A stretch of DNA of 64,000 nt from Chrysomallon squamiferum (lineage: Eukaryota > Mollusca > Gastropoda > Neomphalida > Peltospiridae), in the NCBI GenBank assembly GCA_012295275.1, contig CM022665.1:41057152-41121151 (forward strand). The letters are read 5' to 3'. Positions within the stretch are counted from its first letter, which is position 1, and every line of letters starts with the position of its first letter. The translations under genes were made by a program, and so were the position numbers. A model generated the notes under the pieces. That model made no database searches and was not told where the DNA came from. It saw only the letters and a program-made list of their open reading frames with translations. Of this stretch, positions 14,537 through 26,701 are shown one piece after another.

Positions 14537-15473
14537 TATATACCCAAGAAATAACATGTAGACATGAATACAGTGTGTATGTTTTGTCATTTATTACTAT
14601 TGCTGTTGTCATTATTATTATTATTGTTATTGTTTTATCTATTTATTTTTAATAGTCAGTATTAGAAGTAAATTACTTTAACATCAGTTTTTGAGGCAAG
14701 GCACTTTATTGAGTGTCTTACAGTAGAGGAAAGACAACTCTCGTGTTAGATGTTTTACTGAATTTATCTCCCTTGAATTGGATATTGGCATTAAAAAAGC
14801 TAACATCCAACAGAAGACTGAAGATATTTGTCAGTAAAAAGCTGTTATTAATGTAGGTCTGTTTAAATGGTTAGAAGGAAATACCTTTGGAAATAATAAT
14901 TACTTTTAAATGCTAACCAGCAATTCAAATAAAATAATTTTTCAAAAGAATACTGTTCATAATAAAAAAAAAATAAAAAATGAATACACATACACACACA
15001 CGGTTTTTTTTTTTTTGCAGTTGAAGTATAACAGCAATAAAAAGAACAATAATGACTGAAATATTTCATAACAAATTAATAATAAATTAATAATAACAAT
15101 AATAACTCTGTATTAATTCTTACAGCAACATTTTCAAATTAAACAAAATTTATATGAAATAAAAGTAAAATTTCTCATAATTTGTGAAGATCTATGAATT
15201 AGTTATTCTAGAAGTACAGGTATTACAACAGAGAGAATCCAGATATACAGCTTGTGTGAGATCAATATAAGAACTGCTGATTCTGCAATAGTCAGCCATT
15301 TGACATTCTTTATTTTTGTACTTCATTTTCCATGTAACATATTCTAGTGGATTTGGCTAAAGTACATATGAAGATTAATTTCTAGCTTGAGAAATTATGT
15401 TTTATATAGTTAAAATGTTTTTTATTTTATAAATTTGTGTGGTTTTTCCTTTTGTTTCTTTTTATATTCATTA

Positions 15474-15529
<56 letters not shown>

Positions 15530-15706
15530 AATTCTTATTTATTTATTTATCTGTATATTCATTTAAAAAAAACAACAACAGTATTTTATGACTATTTATT
15601 TCAGCACATTTTAAATTAAACAGTTTAAAAAAAATTAAAATGGTCATTGTAACAATGTATTTGTTGTTTGATTATTATTCAGTTAATTTTATCTTTTATT
15701 ATTTGA

Positions 15707-15758
<52 letters not shown>

Positions 15759-16076
15759 TTTTATGGTGTATTTTATTTATTATTTTTAATTTTAAAAATT
15801 ATATTTAGTTTATCTTTCATTTTGTGTAAACTTCTTTAAATTATTTATATGTGCATTTAATTTAAAAAAAAAAATGTTTTAATTATTTGTTTTTTTAGGG
15901 TTTTTTTTGTTTTGTTTTGTTTTAGTTTGGTTTTTTGTTGTGGCTTTTACTAATTTATTTATTACTTTTTAAATAAACTATTAATTTAATATTTATTTAT
16001 TTATTTTACTAAATTTTATTTTTAATTTTTTTTTAAATTTCATATTTATTTATTTTTTATTTATATGATCTAAAAT

Positions 16077-16107
<31 letters not shown>

Positions 16108-16541
16108 TTATATATTCTTTTATTTCATTTTATTATTTTATTTAAGGGAGAAGATGTAGCAATGGGGATCTGGTTGGCTGCCATCAACCCAGCATATATT
16201 CAGGTAAATATTTTCTTTTAATTATGAAAGATTTTTGAAAAAACATTGACAGGGTTAAAAAAAAAAAAATAATAATAATACAAAAAATTATAAAAAAATA
16301 CATGACAGAGTAATTTATTAAAAAGCCTGTTTTTAAAAAAAAAAAAAAAAAATTAAATAAAATAAATAACTTTTTTAAATATATAAATCATATTTTTACT
16401 ATTTTATATTGAATATTTTTAAAAAAAAGAAGTTATATTTACATGGCCGTAACTAGACTGTTTTTGAAATGTGTGAAAAGGATGCTGTAATTATGAAATG
16501 TTTTTTTTTTTTTTTTTAAATGTAATTTTTTTTTGTTACTT

Positions 16542-16608
<67 letters not shown>

Positions 16609-16782
16609 TTTCTATTATTATTATTTATTAATTAATTTATTTATTTTTTATAGGATAACAACTGGAAATGTGACAAGACATGTGATTCTGGATTCCATAC
16701 TCTGCCAGAACTGAAACCAGAGGAACTGAGACAACACTGGAATAACAAAATATCTTGTAAAGATCCTTGCACACAGTGTTAA
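10566..16782 (+). CDS. B3GALNT2: B3GALNT2-like beta-1,3-N-acetylgalactosaminyltransferase 2, C-terminal exons (5' part not seen)
   Basis: Four coding exons join in phase: 10566-10688, 12781-12940, 16147-16203 and 16654-16782, ending in TAA, for about 156 residues. All introns are GT-AG. Exon 1 carries the GT31 donor-binding acidic motif (LKTDDDC) followed by WWG; exon 2 has the FACGSG motif; exon 3 starts with GEDVAMGIW; exon 4 is the cysteine-rich tail (CDKTC, KDPCTQC). The WWG, FACGSG and GEDVxMGIW blocks and the Cys-rich end match the C-terminus of vertebrate B3GALNT2, an ER/Golgi type II enzyme that adds beta-1,3-GalNAc during alpha-dystroglycan O-mannosyl glycan synthesis. Family assignment is from remembered conservation, function is inferred. 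The first codon of the 10566 exon is shared with an upstream exon, so the gene starts further 5'; no convincing earlier exon is visible in 1-10565. The introns contain long T tracts and a GT microsatellite. Confidence 0.9.
10689..12780 (+). other. B3GALNT2 intron between the first and second exons seen
   Basis: GT-AG intron of about 2.1 kb (donor GTAAGA, acceptor TTTTTAG). It holds a short CA run near 11057-11080 and a TTTA/poly(T) block at 12050-12290. No other feature was seen. Confidence 0.85.
13060..13640. repeat. Poly(T)-dominated pyrimidine tract
   Basis: About 580 bp composed almost only of T with some C, with few A or G, inside a B3GALNT2 intron. The open Phe/Leu/Ser frame across it is spurious. 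Confidence 0.9.
14243..14532. repeat. Two (CA)n microsatellites
   Basis: Pure CA runs at 14243-14301 and 14484-14532 separated by about 180 bp of unique sequence, in the B3GALNT2 intron. Confidence 0.95.
15477..15756. repeat. Poly(T) run and (ATT)n microsatellite
   Basis: T run of about 49 bases at 15477-15525, then (ATT)n at about 15711-15755. Confidence 0.92.
16545..16608. repeat. (GT)32 microsatellite next to the last B3GALNT2 exon
   Basis: Pure GT run of about 64 bp in a short intron (16204-16653). It ends 45 bp before the final exon; the sequence between is TTTA-rich and contains the TATAG acceptor. Confidence 0.95.
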
Positions 16783-17706
16783 TGGCTGTATCCATCACAC
16801 TGGAACATTGTCAAACCAATCAAGGTAAAAAAAAAAGGTCACAGAAAAAAACACAAAAAAAACAACACAGGAAAACAAGTTACAGGAAAAAAAAAAAAAG
16901 TCACAATTTTTAATTAAGAAATATATTAGCAATGAAAGATAGATTAAACACATTTTGTGTTAATGCTCTTTGATGTTAATGTTGGAGGTTTAGGTGCATG
17001 TTCCACCAAATACCACAAGGAAAAAATTCTGCCACAGTCTTGCAGTCCTCAAGACTGTTGACACACAAGTTATGAAGATGCTGTTGTAGTTGGACGTAAC
17101 ATCGATGAATCTGAAGTCGAGGTGGGTTGTCAACCACGTCCTGCTGGATGATGGTGATCACTGTTGCCTGCTCACATTGAAACCACTCAACAACTCACCA
17201 GGTTGATGGGTGGTAGCAGCCCACAAGGTTGAAGAACATGTTGTTCCAACCTTCACTCAATTACCCCATGCATTCTGTGTTGCCACATTCAGTACTCTAC
17301 AAACCCATACATTTTGTTATATAAAATGTGTGACTGTTTTTTTCTTGTGATTTTTTTTTTTCCCCAATATTAAATTGTGACTTTTTTCTGTGACTTTTTT
17401 TTTTTCCTGTGACTTTTTCCCTGCCAAACCACCCTCCTTTCATTAATAGCAGAGATTCAAGAATTTTACCATTCATTGTCTTCCATTTACATCTATAGTT
17501 CAAGAATTGGTTAAAGAAACAAATGAATTCATTTACAATACACAACCATCTGTTCTGAAATTCGCTGACAAAACAAATGAGTCATCTTTATTGATAATGG
17601 ATTTCAGGACATCTGAACGCATTTATATTATAAAACACAATACTATTAAAGTGGTTTATAGTAGTATTAATTGCACAGTAACAAGGTTCAAGTTTGATAC
17701 AATGCA

Positions 17707-17716
17707 AATAAATAAA
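17707..17716 (+). terminator. Candidate polyadenylation signal for B3GALNT2
   Basis: Overlapping AATAAA hexamers at 17707 and 17711 followed by a GT-rich stretch (ATATGTTTATTGTTAG), about 0.9 kb after the stop codon. AATAAA is common in such AT-rich DNA, so this is only one possibility. Confidence 0.3.
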
Positions 17717-18184
17717 ATGGATATGTTTATTGTTAGTGGACAATCTTTAGCTTGTGGACTGTGACCATTAGGAGAAATTACATGTAATTAACAAAAGAAA
17801 AATAAATAAAAATAATATACCCCCAAAAAAAACAACAATAACAACATCAACAAAAAAAGCCCAGATGTTGGGGGAAAAAAATGTTAAAACAAAAAACAGA
17901 TGGTCTACTTTTTAAATTTATTTTTATTTTGAATTTTTTTTTAAATTATTTACCATCACTTTTCTTTGTTGTTTATTTATTTCAATAATTGTCAGTTTTG
18001 CATTTCCATGTCTTTATATACATACACTTTGTGTTATTATCATAATTTATCATTAGTGAACACAGACCTCAGAGAAACTCAATTTAAGCACACATTTTGT
18101 TTCCATCTTACAAGTAATAATGTATAAACAATAAAAATAATACAAGTGTAACGTATTTCGCTTTTAAGCACTTGGTCTTTAATA

Positions 18185-19210
18185 AAAGTAACATAATCAG
18201 TTAAATTCCACATGATACAGAACAGATGTTCAGTACATGAACACTTCAATAACAATAAAGTTAAATCTATAGCAAGATATACTGCAGCTTTTCAGCTGTT
18301 TTTGAATATAAATACTTTAATAAAAATAAATTCCACCAGATACAGAACAGATGTTCTGTACATAAACACTTCAATAACAATAAAGTTAAATCTATAGCAA
18401 GATATACTGCAGCTTTTCAGGTGTTTTTGAATATAAATACATTAAATAAAAATACAAAGTTAAATCTATAGCAAATATATTGTGTGGTTTTTCAAATAGT
18501 GTTGAAAAATATCACTTTAATAAAAATAAATTAACCTTTACTTCTAATAAAATATGATAAATCAATAATGAATATAGTAGAGCTTTTCAAATACTGTTGA
18601 ATATAAATTGAACATAAATGGAAATAAGTTAAATCTGTTACCGACAGAGGGCAACCTTTGAACATAAATATTTTATTTTGTAATAAAGGTAACAATCACT
18701 TAAATTTATAAGAGGTATTGTGCACTTTACCAGATGTTAGTGGATATAAATATTGTAAATAAATTAACTTTTACTTCAAATAAAATGATATTTAGTAAAA
18801 CATTTCAGATGTGCTTGAAAATAAATACTTTAATGGAAATAATCTGTAACATATATAGTGCAGCTTTTGAACATAAATATATATGTTTTTTTTATAATAA
18901 GGGTAACACAATTGGTTATTTCTATAAATGTTATAGTACAGTTTTCCAGATATTGTTTAAGGTAAGCACTTTGTTGAAAATAAATTTAATTAAAAATCCA
19001 TCATCGATGCAGCAATTTCAGATGCTGTTGAACATAAATACTTAAATAAAAATCTATGACAGTAACAGCTTTTTAGATGCTCAATATAAACACTTTGATA
19101 AAAATAAAGTTAATAAAAAATCTATAATGCAACTTTGCAGATGCTGAAAATAAACACTTTAACAAAAAATAAAGTTAAGAAAAATCTATGTTACACAGCT
19201 TTGCTTGAGA
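18185..19210. repeat. Degenerate tandem array, ~125-bp and shorter units
   Basis: The phrase ATACAGAACAGATGTTC occurs at 18215 and again at 18340, with near identity through AAGTTAAATCTATAGCAAGA and CTGCAGCTTTTCAG, so the two best copies have a 125-bp period. Diverged and shorter copies sharing AATATAAATACTTTAATAAA continue to about 19210. No coding signal. Confidence 0.85.
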
Positions 19211-20310
19211 TTAAGAACAGATGAAGTAAATATTACAAAACAGTATTTCAGGATGCTTAGAGGATAAGCAGAAAAAGACTGATTATACTGGTCTGAAGTA
19301 CATTTATACTTAACAAGCAAAATAATAATAAAAAAAAAAAAATAATAATAATAATGTGGGTCTATGGTGGGGAAAACTGACCCACTCTCCTCTCAAATAA
19401 TAATAAATTAATAAATTAAACCAAAAAATAATAGAAACTATAAAATAAGACAAATGAGGTAGAAAATATTAAGTTAAGTTTTAGAAGTTATAATATCTGT
19501 CTTGTATTTAAATTCATGAACGTAAAACCTTTTTTAATGGGTTAATTAATAAGTCAGGTATTGTGTTGTGACTGATAACAACAATGTCTTTGAGGTTAAA
19601 TGAACAGCCGGGTTAATTTTTTAGATATATAATTAAAGATGTTAGGTTTCTTCATAAACAACTGTTAGTTATTTAAGTACTATTAAAAACAAAACTTTTT
19701 TCTTATTTTTCTTTTTTTTAAATTTAACTCCCAAAAATACCTGTTTACATCATTCTTAACTGATACCATTGATTTCATAATAAAAAATAATAAAAGTAAA
19801 AAAAAAAAACATCTTCTGGTCATAATGACATGATGGTATTTTTTATAATGGAAAAATTCACATCTTACATGGACACTTGACATTGTGTCATTATTAGTAA
19901 TTGAAACTGTTCTGTGTCTTCAAGGACATTTTACTTGAAAATACTGCATACATACACAGAATGTTATTACAAATCAGCTATTGAAGCAAGCATCCTTCTT
20001 TTACGATTAATAAGCTTGTCATTTTTACTTCTAACATATATAAAATATATGACATATATTGGGGCATTGAAATAACACATAACAAATAATAGAATACATT
20101 ATGGTTCAGTAGATATTGAAGCAAAAACCTTTTAAATGTTCTAGCTGAGATTTGTGTGTTTTCATTTTATGTTTGTAAAGCTTCAAGTTAAAATTCTCTT
20201 TCAACTGCCCAGGATACACTACATAATGAATTATAAAATTAATCAAAAACATTTTTCAAACACTACTTAATTGTTCAGAGAAGAATGTTTTTTTTTTTTT
20301 TTTTTTTTAA

Positions 20311-20440
20311 CTTCAGATGAATCTAAACTGTTTGTAAAATTTCAAATATCAATTAATTTTATGAGCTGAAAATATCTCCTTAATTTCAAATGAATCCAAA
20401 ATATTTGTAAAACTTCAAATACCAATTAATGTTTAAGAAA
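20311..20440. repeat. Two-copy tandem repeat, 73 bp
   Basis: TTCAGATGAATCTAAACTG at 20312 recurs as TTCAAATGAATCCAAAATA at 20385, followed in both by TTTGTAAAA and TCAAATA-CAATTAAT. Confidence 0.7.
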
Positions 20441-21999
20441 AATAATTATGAATAGAAAATAAACTGCTTAGCAATTTTTAATTTTTTTTATTATTACTTG
20501 TGTCATGTGTGTAATTAAATCTAAACTAATTATTTGATGCAGAGAAAATATATTCAACTCTTAAATCTAAAATGTTTGGCTTTTTACTGATATTTATGTA
20601 ATTTCAAGTTTAATTTATCTCGAGGTGAAAAAAGTATTTGTATATAGAGACTACATCAAATTAATTAAGAGTTTTGTGCTTTAATGTCATAAACAAAATA
20701 TAGATGTCAAAATATTTTAATTGTTGATTAAATATCAATTCATGCTTTTATTTTATTGTTTGGCTTCAGATTTGAACTAATTTCAGATAAAGAAAATATT
20801 ATTTAGAATCAAGAAATAATCAGAAGTATCTGTTTGTTGCTGTTTACATATGTAGAAATTTATGTTCAGAAAATGAACAGGAGACTGGTGAATGAATTTA
20901 TAATTTTTTCAGAGATTGCTGAAGCTGCTAAACTTTTTCATTTAGATGAAAAAAATGTATTCTTATCTTTATTAAAAGTCAGTAAACAGTTAAAAAATGT
21001 AAAAAAGTTAGTATATAGTTTAAAAGTATGTTTCTTGTTATTCAAATTTTACATTTAGAAGAGAGAAACGTATTTATCTGCTTTGTGAATAGTTAATAAA
21101 TAATTCAAAAATGTATTGTTAATTGTTAAAACTTGGCAAAAAAAATTCTGGACTTTGTGTTATTAGTTTAGAAGGTGAAAGTGCTTTCACTTTTTTAATA
21201 TCTGCTATTTATGGCAGAGTCAATGAACATTGAAAAAAACATGAGCTACACACTGTGAGTTTCTGTGCATGTATGTGTGTATATGTATATGTATATATGT
21301 GTAAATGTGAATATATGTCTGTGTGTCTTTTTGTGCATGTTCACATGCATATTTAATTGTGAATGTATGTGTGTAAATGTGAATGTGTGTCTGTGTGTGT
21401 GTGTATGCATAAATGTGAATGTATGTCTGTGTGTCTGTGCATGTATATATATATATGTATATGTATATGTATGTGTGTATCTGCACATCACTTATGTCAG
21501 CTAATGATTAAATGGATTGGTGTGACAAAAAATAAAAATGAATGACTGCTGATATTTTAGTAGCTTCAGTGCATTAGAAGAAAAACTGTTAGCACTGCAA
21601 CAAATCTATTATTTTATTCACTGATGCCAGTTAAAACACACTGATTTTATTCTCTGTCATCAGCTGTCACAGATCAAACACTTGTATTTTGAACAGTCAG
21701 TCCATCTGGTACAGCTATTATGGAAAAAATTGACACATCGAGAAACAACAAATCAATTTGACATCACACATCCATTACTATCAGGTGATGAAGTAAAGCT
21801 GTTTCTTCTGAACTGTTGAAAGGTTCTACTTCTGAAACAGATAATGCTGACATTTCAATTTTTTTTCACAGCTTGCCATCTAATAAAAAGAATAATAAAA
21901 TAAACACATGTCATTTTAGATTGTTCTTTGTCACCTTCTGCTGTATCTGATATGATGATATATCAGTAAAACACAATCTCTTATCAGTCCTCCTGTAGG

Positions 22000-22390
22000 T
22001 ATAGATTGAAACTGTTCTTTTTCCTTTCTTTCCAATTTTTTTATTTTTTATTTCTAACCTTTACATATACTGTTCTAGTCACAGATTCATGTTATTTTAT
22101 TTATTTATTTATTTTTGCAGCATTATTATTATATGTCAATGAAATTCAATTTTAATTTAAGTACGGATTCAAATTGTTATTATTATTATTTTTGTTAATA
22201 TGTTTTGCAATAGGTATCATATATCAGTGAAATTTAATTCTGATCAAGGTATGGATTCAAACCGATATTTTTATTATTGGTTATTGTTTTTGGTGGTGTT
22301 TTTTTTTGTTTTTTGTTTGTTTTTGCAACAGATATAAAAAATCGAAGAAATTCAATTCTAATTCTGAAGCTATGGATTTGAATATATATT
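22000..22390. repeat. Degenerate three-copy repeat, ~90-115 bp
   Basis: The segment (AT)CAGTGAAATTTAATTCTGA...TATGGATTCAAA is repeated in diverged form near 22136, 22224 and 22340, each followed by a T/ATT-rich spacer and GCAAYAG. The open frame at 22306-22488 overlaps it and is not convincing. Confidence 0.65.
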
Positions 22391-23779
22391 TATGCTCTGA
22401 CCCTAAGCAACAGTATCACAAAACTAAACATTACATGTCTTGGATGTCTGAACTTCAGAGTTCATATGGGGGTAGTGTCCACTATTAGAATATGGTATCA
22501 GGCTTTATGGGACATCACGTTTTTGGACAGAATTTTCTGCAAGATTTCATAATTGCACCCTCTTCTTATTGAAAATGACATCAACAAAAATAAAATTGAC
22601 AATATTACTTTATTATCATTTAATTGTCAGCAATATTTAATAAAACAACAATATTTAAGTATTTAAAACCAGTGATTTTGTTTTTTTCTCATGAATTATA
22701 ATCCATCAGTGAATACATGTTCTACATAGAATGAGATAACCAGTTGAAGTAACATATTAAGATCTGGCCAATATGAAATTTAAAAAAAAAAAAAAAAAAA
22801 AAAGGAATAAAGTAATAATAATAATAAAAAATATAGAATGAAAAAAAAAAAAAAAAAAATCCAAAAAAAAAAAAAAAGATGAATAATAATAAAGAAAAAA
22901 AAAAAAAAAGAATGAAAAGAAAAGAGACTATGACCTGAAATCAGTGAACTGTAACAAGCAGGTTATTGTAATCTAGGTTACTGAATAAGTGAAAATGAAA
23001 AACCTTTCTGTGGCTCTACACTGAATTATAGAAGAAGTCTGGATGTTAGCTCTCTTATATAGTATTATATATAGGCCTACATACATATATTGATTAAAGA
23101 TAATAATTCTCTCTCTTTCATACACACACACAAACACAGAGAGATATGTATTAGCATATAAATAATATAATAATAAAAAGAAGAAAGCTTTAATTCATTA
23201 TATTTTTAATTTTTGAAGCTTGTAATTATTATCTGTTGGAAAGAATTTTTATTTTTATATATATAACATATGTGATGTAGCCAGCCATGGCCTGCATAAT
23301 AGATATTTCTTTTTCACATCTATCAAATTAAAGTTTATCTGTAATAATATAATTATTATTTTTTATTTATTCTTTAATAATAAAACTTTAAAAAAAATAT
23401 GTAAAAAAAAAAAAAAAATTAATTTAAATTAAAAAATAACCTCCACAATTGTACACCAAATTTGTTTTTAACATTTGTGTAATTTTTGGCTCATTTATTT
23501 TAGTATTGACCATATAATTTAAAATCAGCAATCCAAGATACAGTACATATTTGAATCAACTGTATGTACATTTGTTATATTTATTATATAATATATCTAA
23601 GATTGTGTCAAATAAATTCTGTTGTAGCAGAAGATGAAAAAATAAAACAAAAATAAAAACAAAATAAAAGATGGCTCGACAAAAAACACACAAACAAACA
23701 AAAACAAAACAAAAAACAAGAGAAAAACATGATATATTTGAACACAATGTATTATTAGCAATTACTGGAATAATTACTT

Positions 23780-24050
23780 AAGGTTGACAGAAAGAACACA
23801 GTTTACTGTTAAATAACATTGATTTGTTTGAAGAACACTTATTTATTCTTAACGTTGACAGTTATGAAGAAAACAGTTAACTTGTAATTAAAGTTGACAG
23901 TTATGAAGAAAATAATTTAATTAAAGTCTTCAGTTATGAGGAAAACAATTTACTCTTAATTATACAGTTGACAGTTATGAAGAAAATTTACTTTCAATAA
24001 GTGTGAAAAAAAAATGTATTGTTAAATTTGACTGTTATAAGTTTTACGCT
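23780..24050. repeat. AT-rich minisatellite, ~33-41-bp unit
   Basis: GTTGACAGTTATGAAGAAAA occurs at 23854, 23893 and 23967, with a diverged copy near 23926 (CAGTTATGAGGAAAAC). Units are separated by TTAATTAAA-type linkers. Confidence 0.85.
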
Positions 24051-25375
24051 GATAAAATTTTCTGTTATTTATTATGCATCATTTACCAGGTATCTGGTAC
24101 ACACAGTTTCCAATCAGATTTAAAACTGATGTTGAAATGATTTACTCTGCTATATAAAAAATAAATATATACAAGTAACTATGTTTTCTACAATAACAAT
24201 TACTAAACTTTTTAATGAGACAGATAGAATCCATCCAAAATATTCTTGTACACTATAAAACATTAAATAACAATATTAATAAGAATAACATTTTGCGAAG
24301 AAAATAAGAACATTAAATTTTTTTTTTTTAATACAGATATGATTCATAAAGAACACAATGTGCAAAATATAAATATAAACTGTATTATTTATAAAATAAT
24401 ATTCCAATTTCATATGCAATATGCATATGTGATATTATGTTATATTTATTAAATAAACTAAACTCTGTTGTTCAAAATCTGATTAAATCATCTTCGCTTC
24501 ATGCAGTTTAAAAACATAAGAAAGAGCATGATCTAAATTAATTTCATTAACAACTTTTTGTATAACATTGATAACCCTCATGGCAAGACCATGGTGATGC
24601 AATCACCCAAACCACAAATACACCACAATCTCTAAAACAAGACAGTGACTGCATATCTCAGCTTGTTGATATGCAACAATATTCTTCATTGATTGGATGA
24701 TCACGAATAAGCCAATCAAAATGTGTGATACATCTGTTCCAAAAGATGACAAACAGAAAATATAATCGTGCAATTTTTGATGACATGTACTTTATAACTG
24801 TTTGGCAGTATTGTAATGAGAGAGATATCAGCAGTTTTTTTTTTTTATTAATAATAAATTATGAAAAATCTTTGGAATATAAAGTCAAAAAAAAAAAAAA
24901 AAAAAAAAAAAAATTGGGATTTCCTGAAGTGTTTCTGTGATAGATGTAATTTTAAAGTATATAAAGAAAGTAAATAAATGAAAACTAATTTTATCAAGAA
25001 AAGTCTCCAGAATTTCATAATGAAATTCCCTTAAACAGAGATATAAATGCATAATTTTATTATTATTATTTTCAAAATGTATGTTTATGTACAAAAATAA
25101 TATTATTAATTCTAAAAAATAAATATAATTCTGGGATATCTAAAGAATGTTAATAATCTAAGTTCTATCCATACAGTAAGTATTTGTAAGTGGTATTATG
25201 ACAAAAGGCCACATTAATAAAAAAAAGTGGTCATATGAACAATCATCAACACAGAAGTAAGTAGATCACTGCAATTCCAGTATTTATAATACTAAAAGTT
25301 CTAACAGGAAGAAAAAATAAAAATAAAAATAAATAAAACCCCCAAAAAAACAAACAGTTAAGATTCATTCATATA

Positions 25376-26653
25376 TCATACAGTTTCTTTTACAAGTCCA
25401 TTTGGCTGTTTTTCCTCGCTAGAAGTGGAAGAATTTATTTCATTCTTTGCTTTATTCACAACAGGATTTTGTGAATACATAAACACGGCTATACTAACAA
25501 TGAAAATAGACACGATGGTGAAAACATTGATAGGAATACCAAATATAAACCAGCAAAGAATAGCAGTGAACAACAGTTCGAGAGCGCTGGCAAACGTTTT
25601 TAAAATAGAGTTCAGACTTCGAAGAAAAAGACTGGTTATGATGCCATTGGCGGCATTGTTGAACATTATTGCTAAAACAATGGGTTTGGCCAGCGCTGAC
25701 AAGCTGTCCATTGTGAAGGCCCCACTCAGCTCCCCTTTCAATCCCAGCATGACAAAATTGCATACGATGGAGTCTATGTACATGAAAATGTTCTGCATCA
25801 TTATGTGGACGTCGCAGCCTTTGTCTTTAAGCAGATACTCATTGTAGACACCGGCAAAGCACGACGAGAACACCTGCACCAGGATGAGGCCGAGGTGGAT
25901 GTCGAAAAAGGAAGAGAGGGTGAACTCCTTCGCCTCCACATTCGCCTCCGACTTGTTAGTGTGCGTGAAATGTCGGTTAATGTCTTTAATAACGCAACCC
26001 ACAGTCAACAAGAGAAGTGAGCCCCACTGCAATGCACTCAGTTTCTTCTTGAAGAGAATCTGAAAAAATAAAGATTAAGAAAAATTATTTTACACTGACA
26101 GTAACAAAAAGTTTCATTTTCAGAAATAATAATGAGGATGGTATTTCTTTCCAGTAATAATAACGATGATGATGATGATGATGATGATAACAACAGTAAT
26201 AATAATTTGATTATGTTTTATTCAAATAAGAATAATGATAACATTTTCCAGTAATAATAATTATCTTTCCAATTATAACAATAACGATAACATATTTATT
26301 TTTAATAATAATGACTTAATTTTAGTCTTTTCCTTTGTGAGTTTTTCTTTTCAGTTTTAACCTGTTTAACATCTGAATAAAAAAAAACATGACTTATTTA
26401 AAATACAGTAACTTTTTTTTCTTTTACTCATGTGATATTCTGACCATGGAGAAACCAAATAAAAAAAAATATATAAAAAAACACCCACATAATATATACA
26501 GTAGCAACAGTAATTTCCCAAAATACCAATAACAACAAGTATTAGTATTATTATACTAGATCCTGTAACAATAATCATGATGGTGATTTTTTAAAATATA
26601 TTTTTAACATCTTACTTTATGCTTGTGTATGTGTGTACATTGCACACTCACAT

Positions 26654-26701
<48 letters not shown>

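Larger units (their letters stand above)
16783..25375. other. Convergent intergenic region between B3GALNT2 and senju
   Basis: About 8.6 kb without a supportable gene. It contains the 18.2-19.2 kb tandem array, weak duplications at 20.3 kb and 22.0-22.4 kb, GT-rich stretches at 21.26-21.48 kb, A-rich runs at 22.78-22.92 kb and the 23.8-24.0 kb minisatellite. The 60-80 residue frames here have low complexity or lie inside repeats. Confidence 0.7.

Noticed and set aside
20834-21058. 74-residue frame (MLLFTYVEIY...)
   Set aside because: Looks less repetitive than most but lacks a domain, a start context, neighbours or splice sites; it lies in weakly repeated AT-rich DNA.
22306-22488. 60-residue frame containing SEAMDLNIYLCSDPKQQ
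   Set aside because: Overlaps a degenerate repeated unit, and equivalent copies nearby are not open.
25425-25847. Plus-strand 140-residue open frame
   Set aside because: Antisense of the last senju exon, with no domain of its own.
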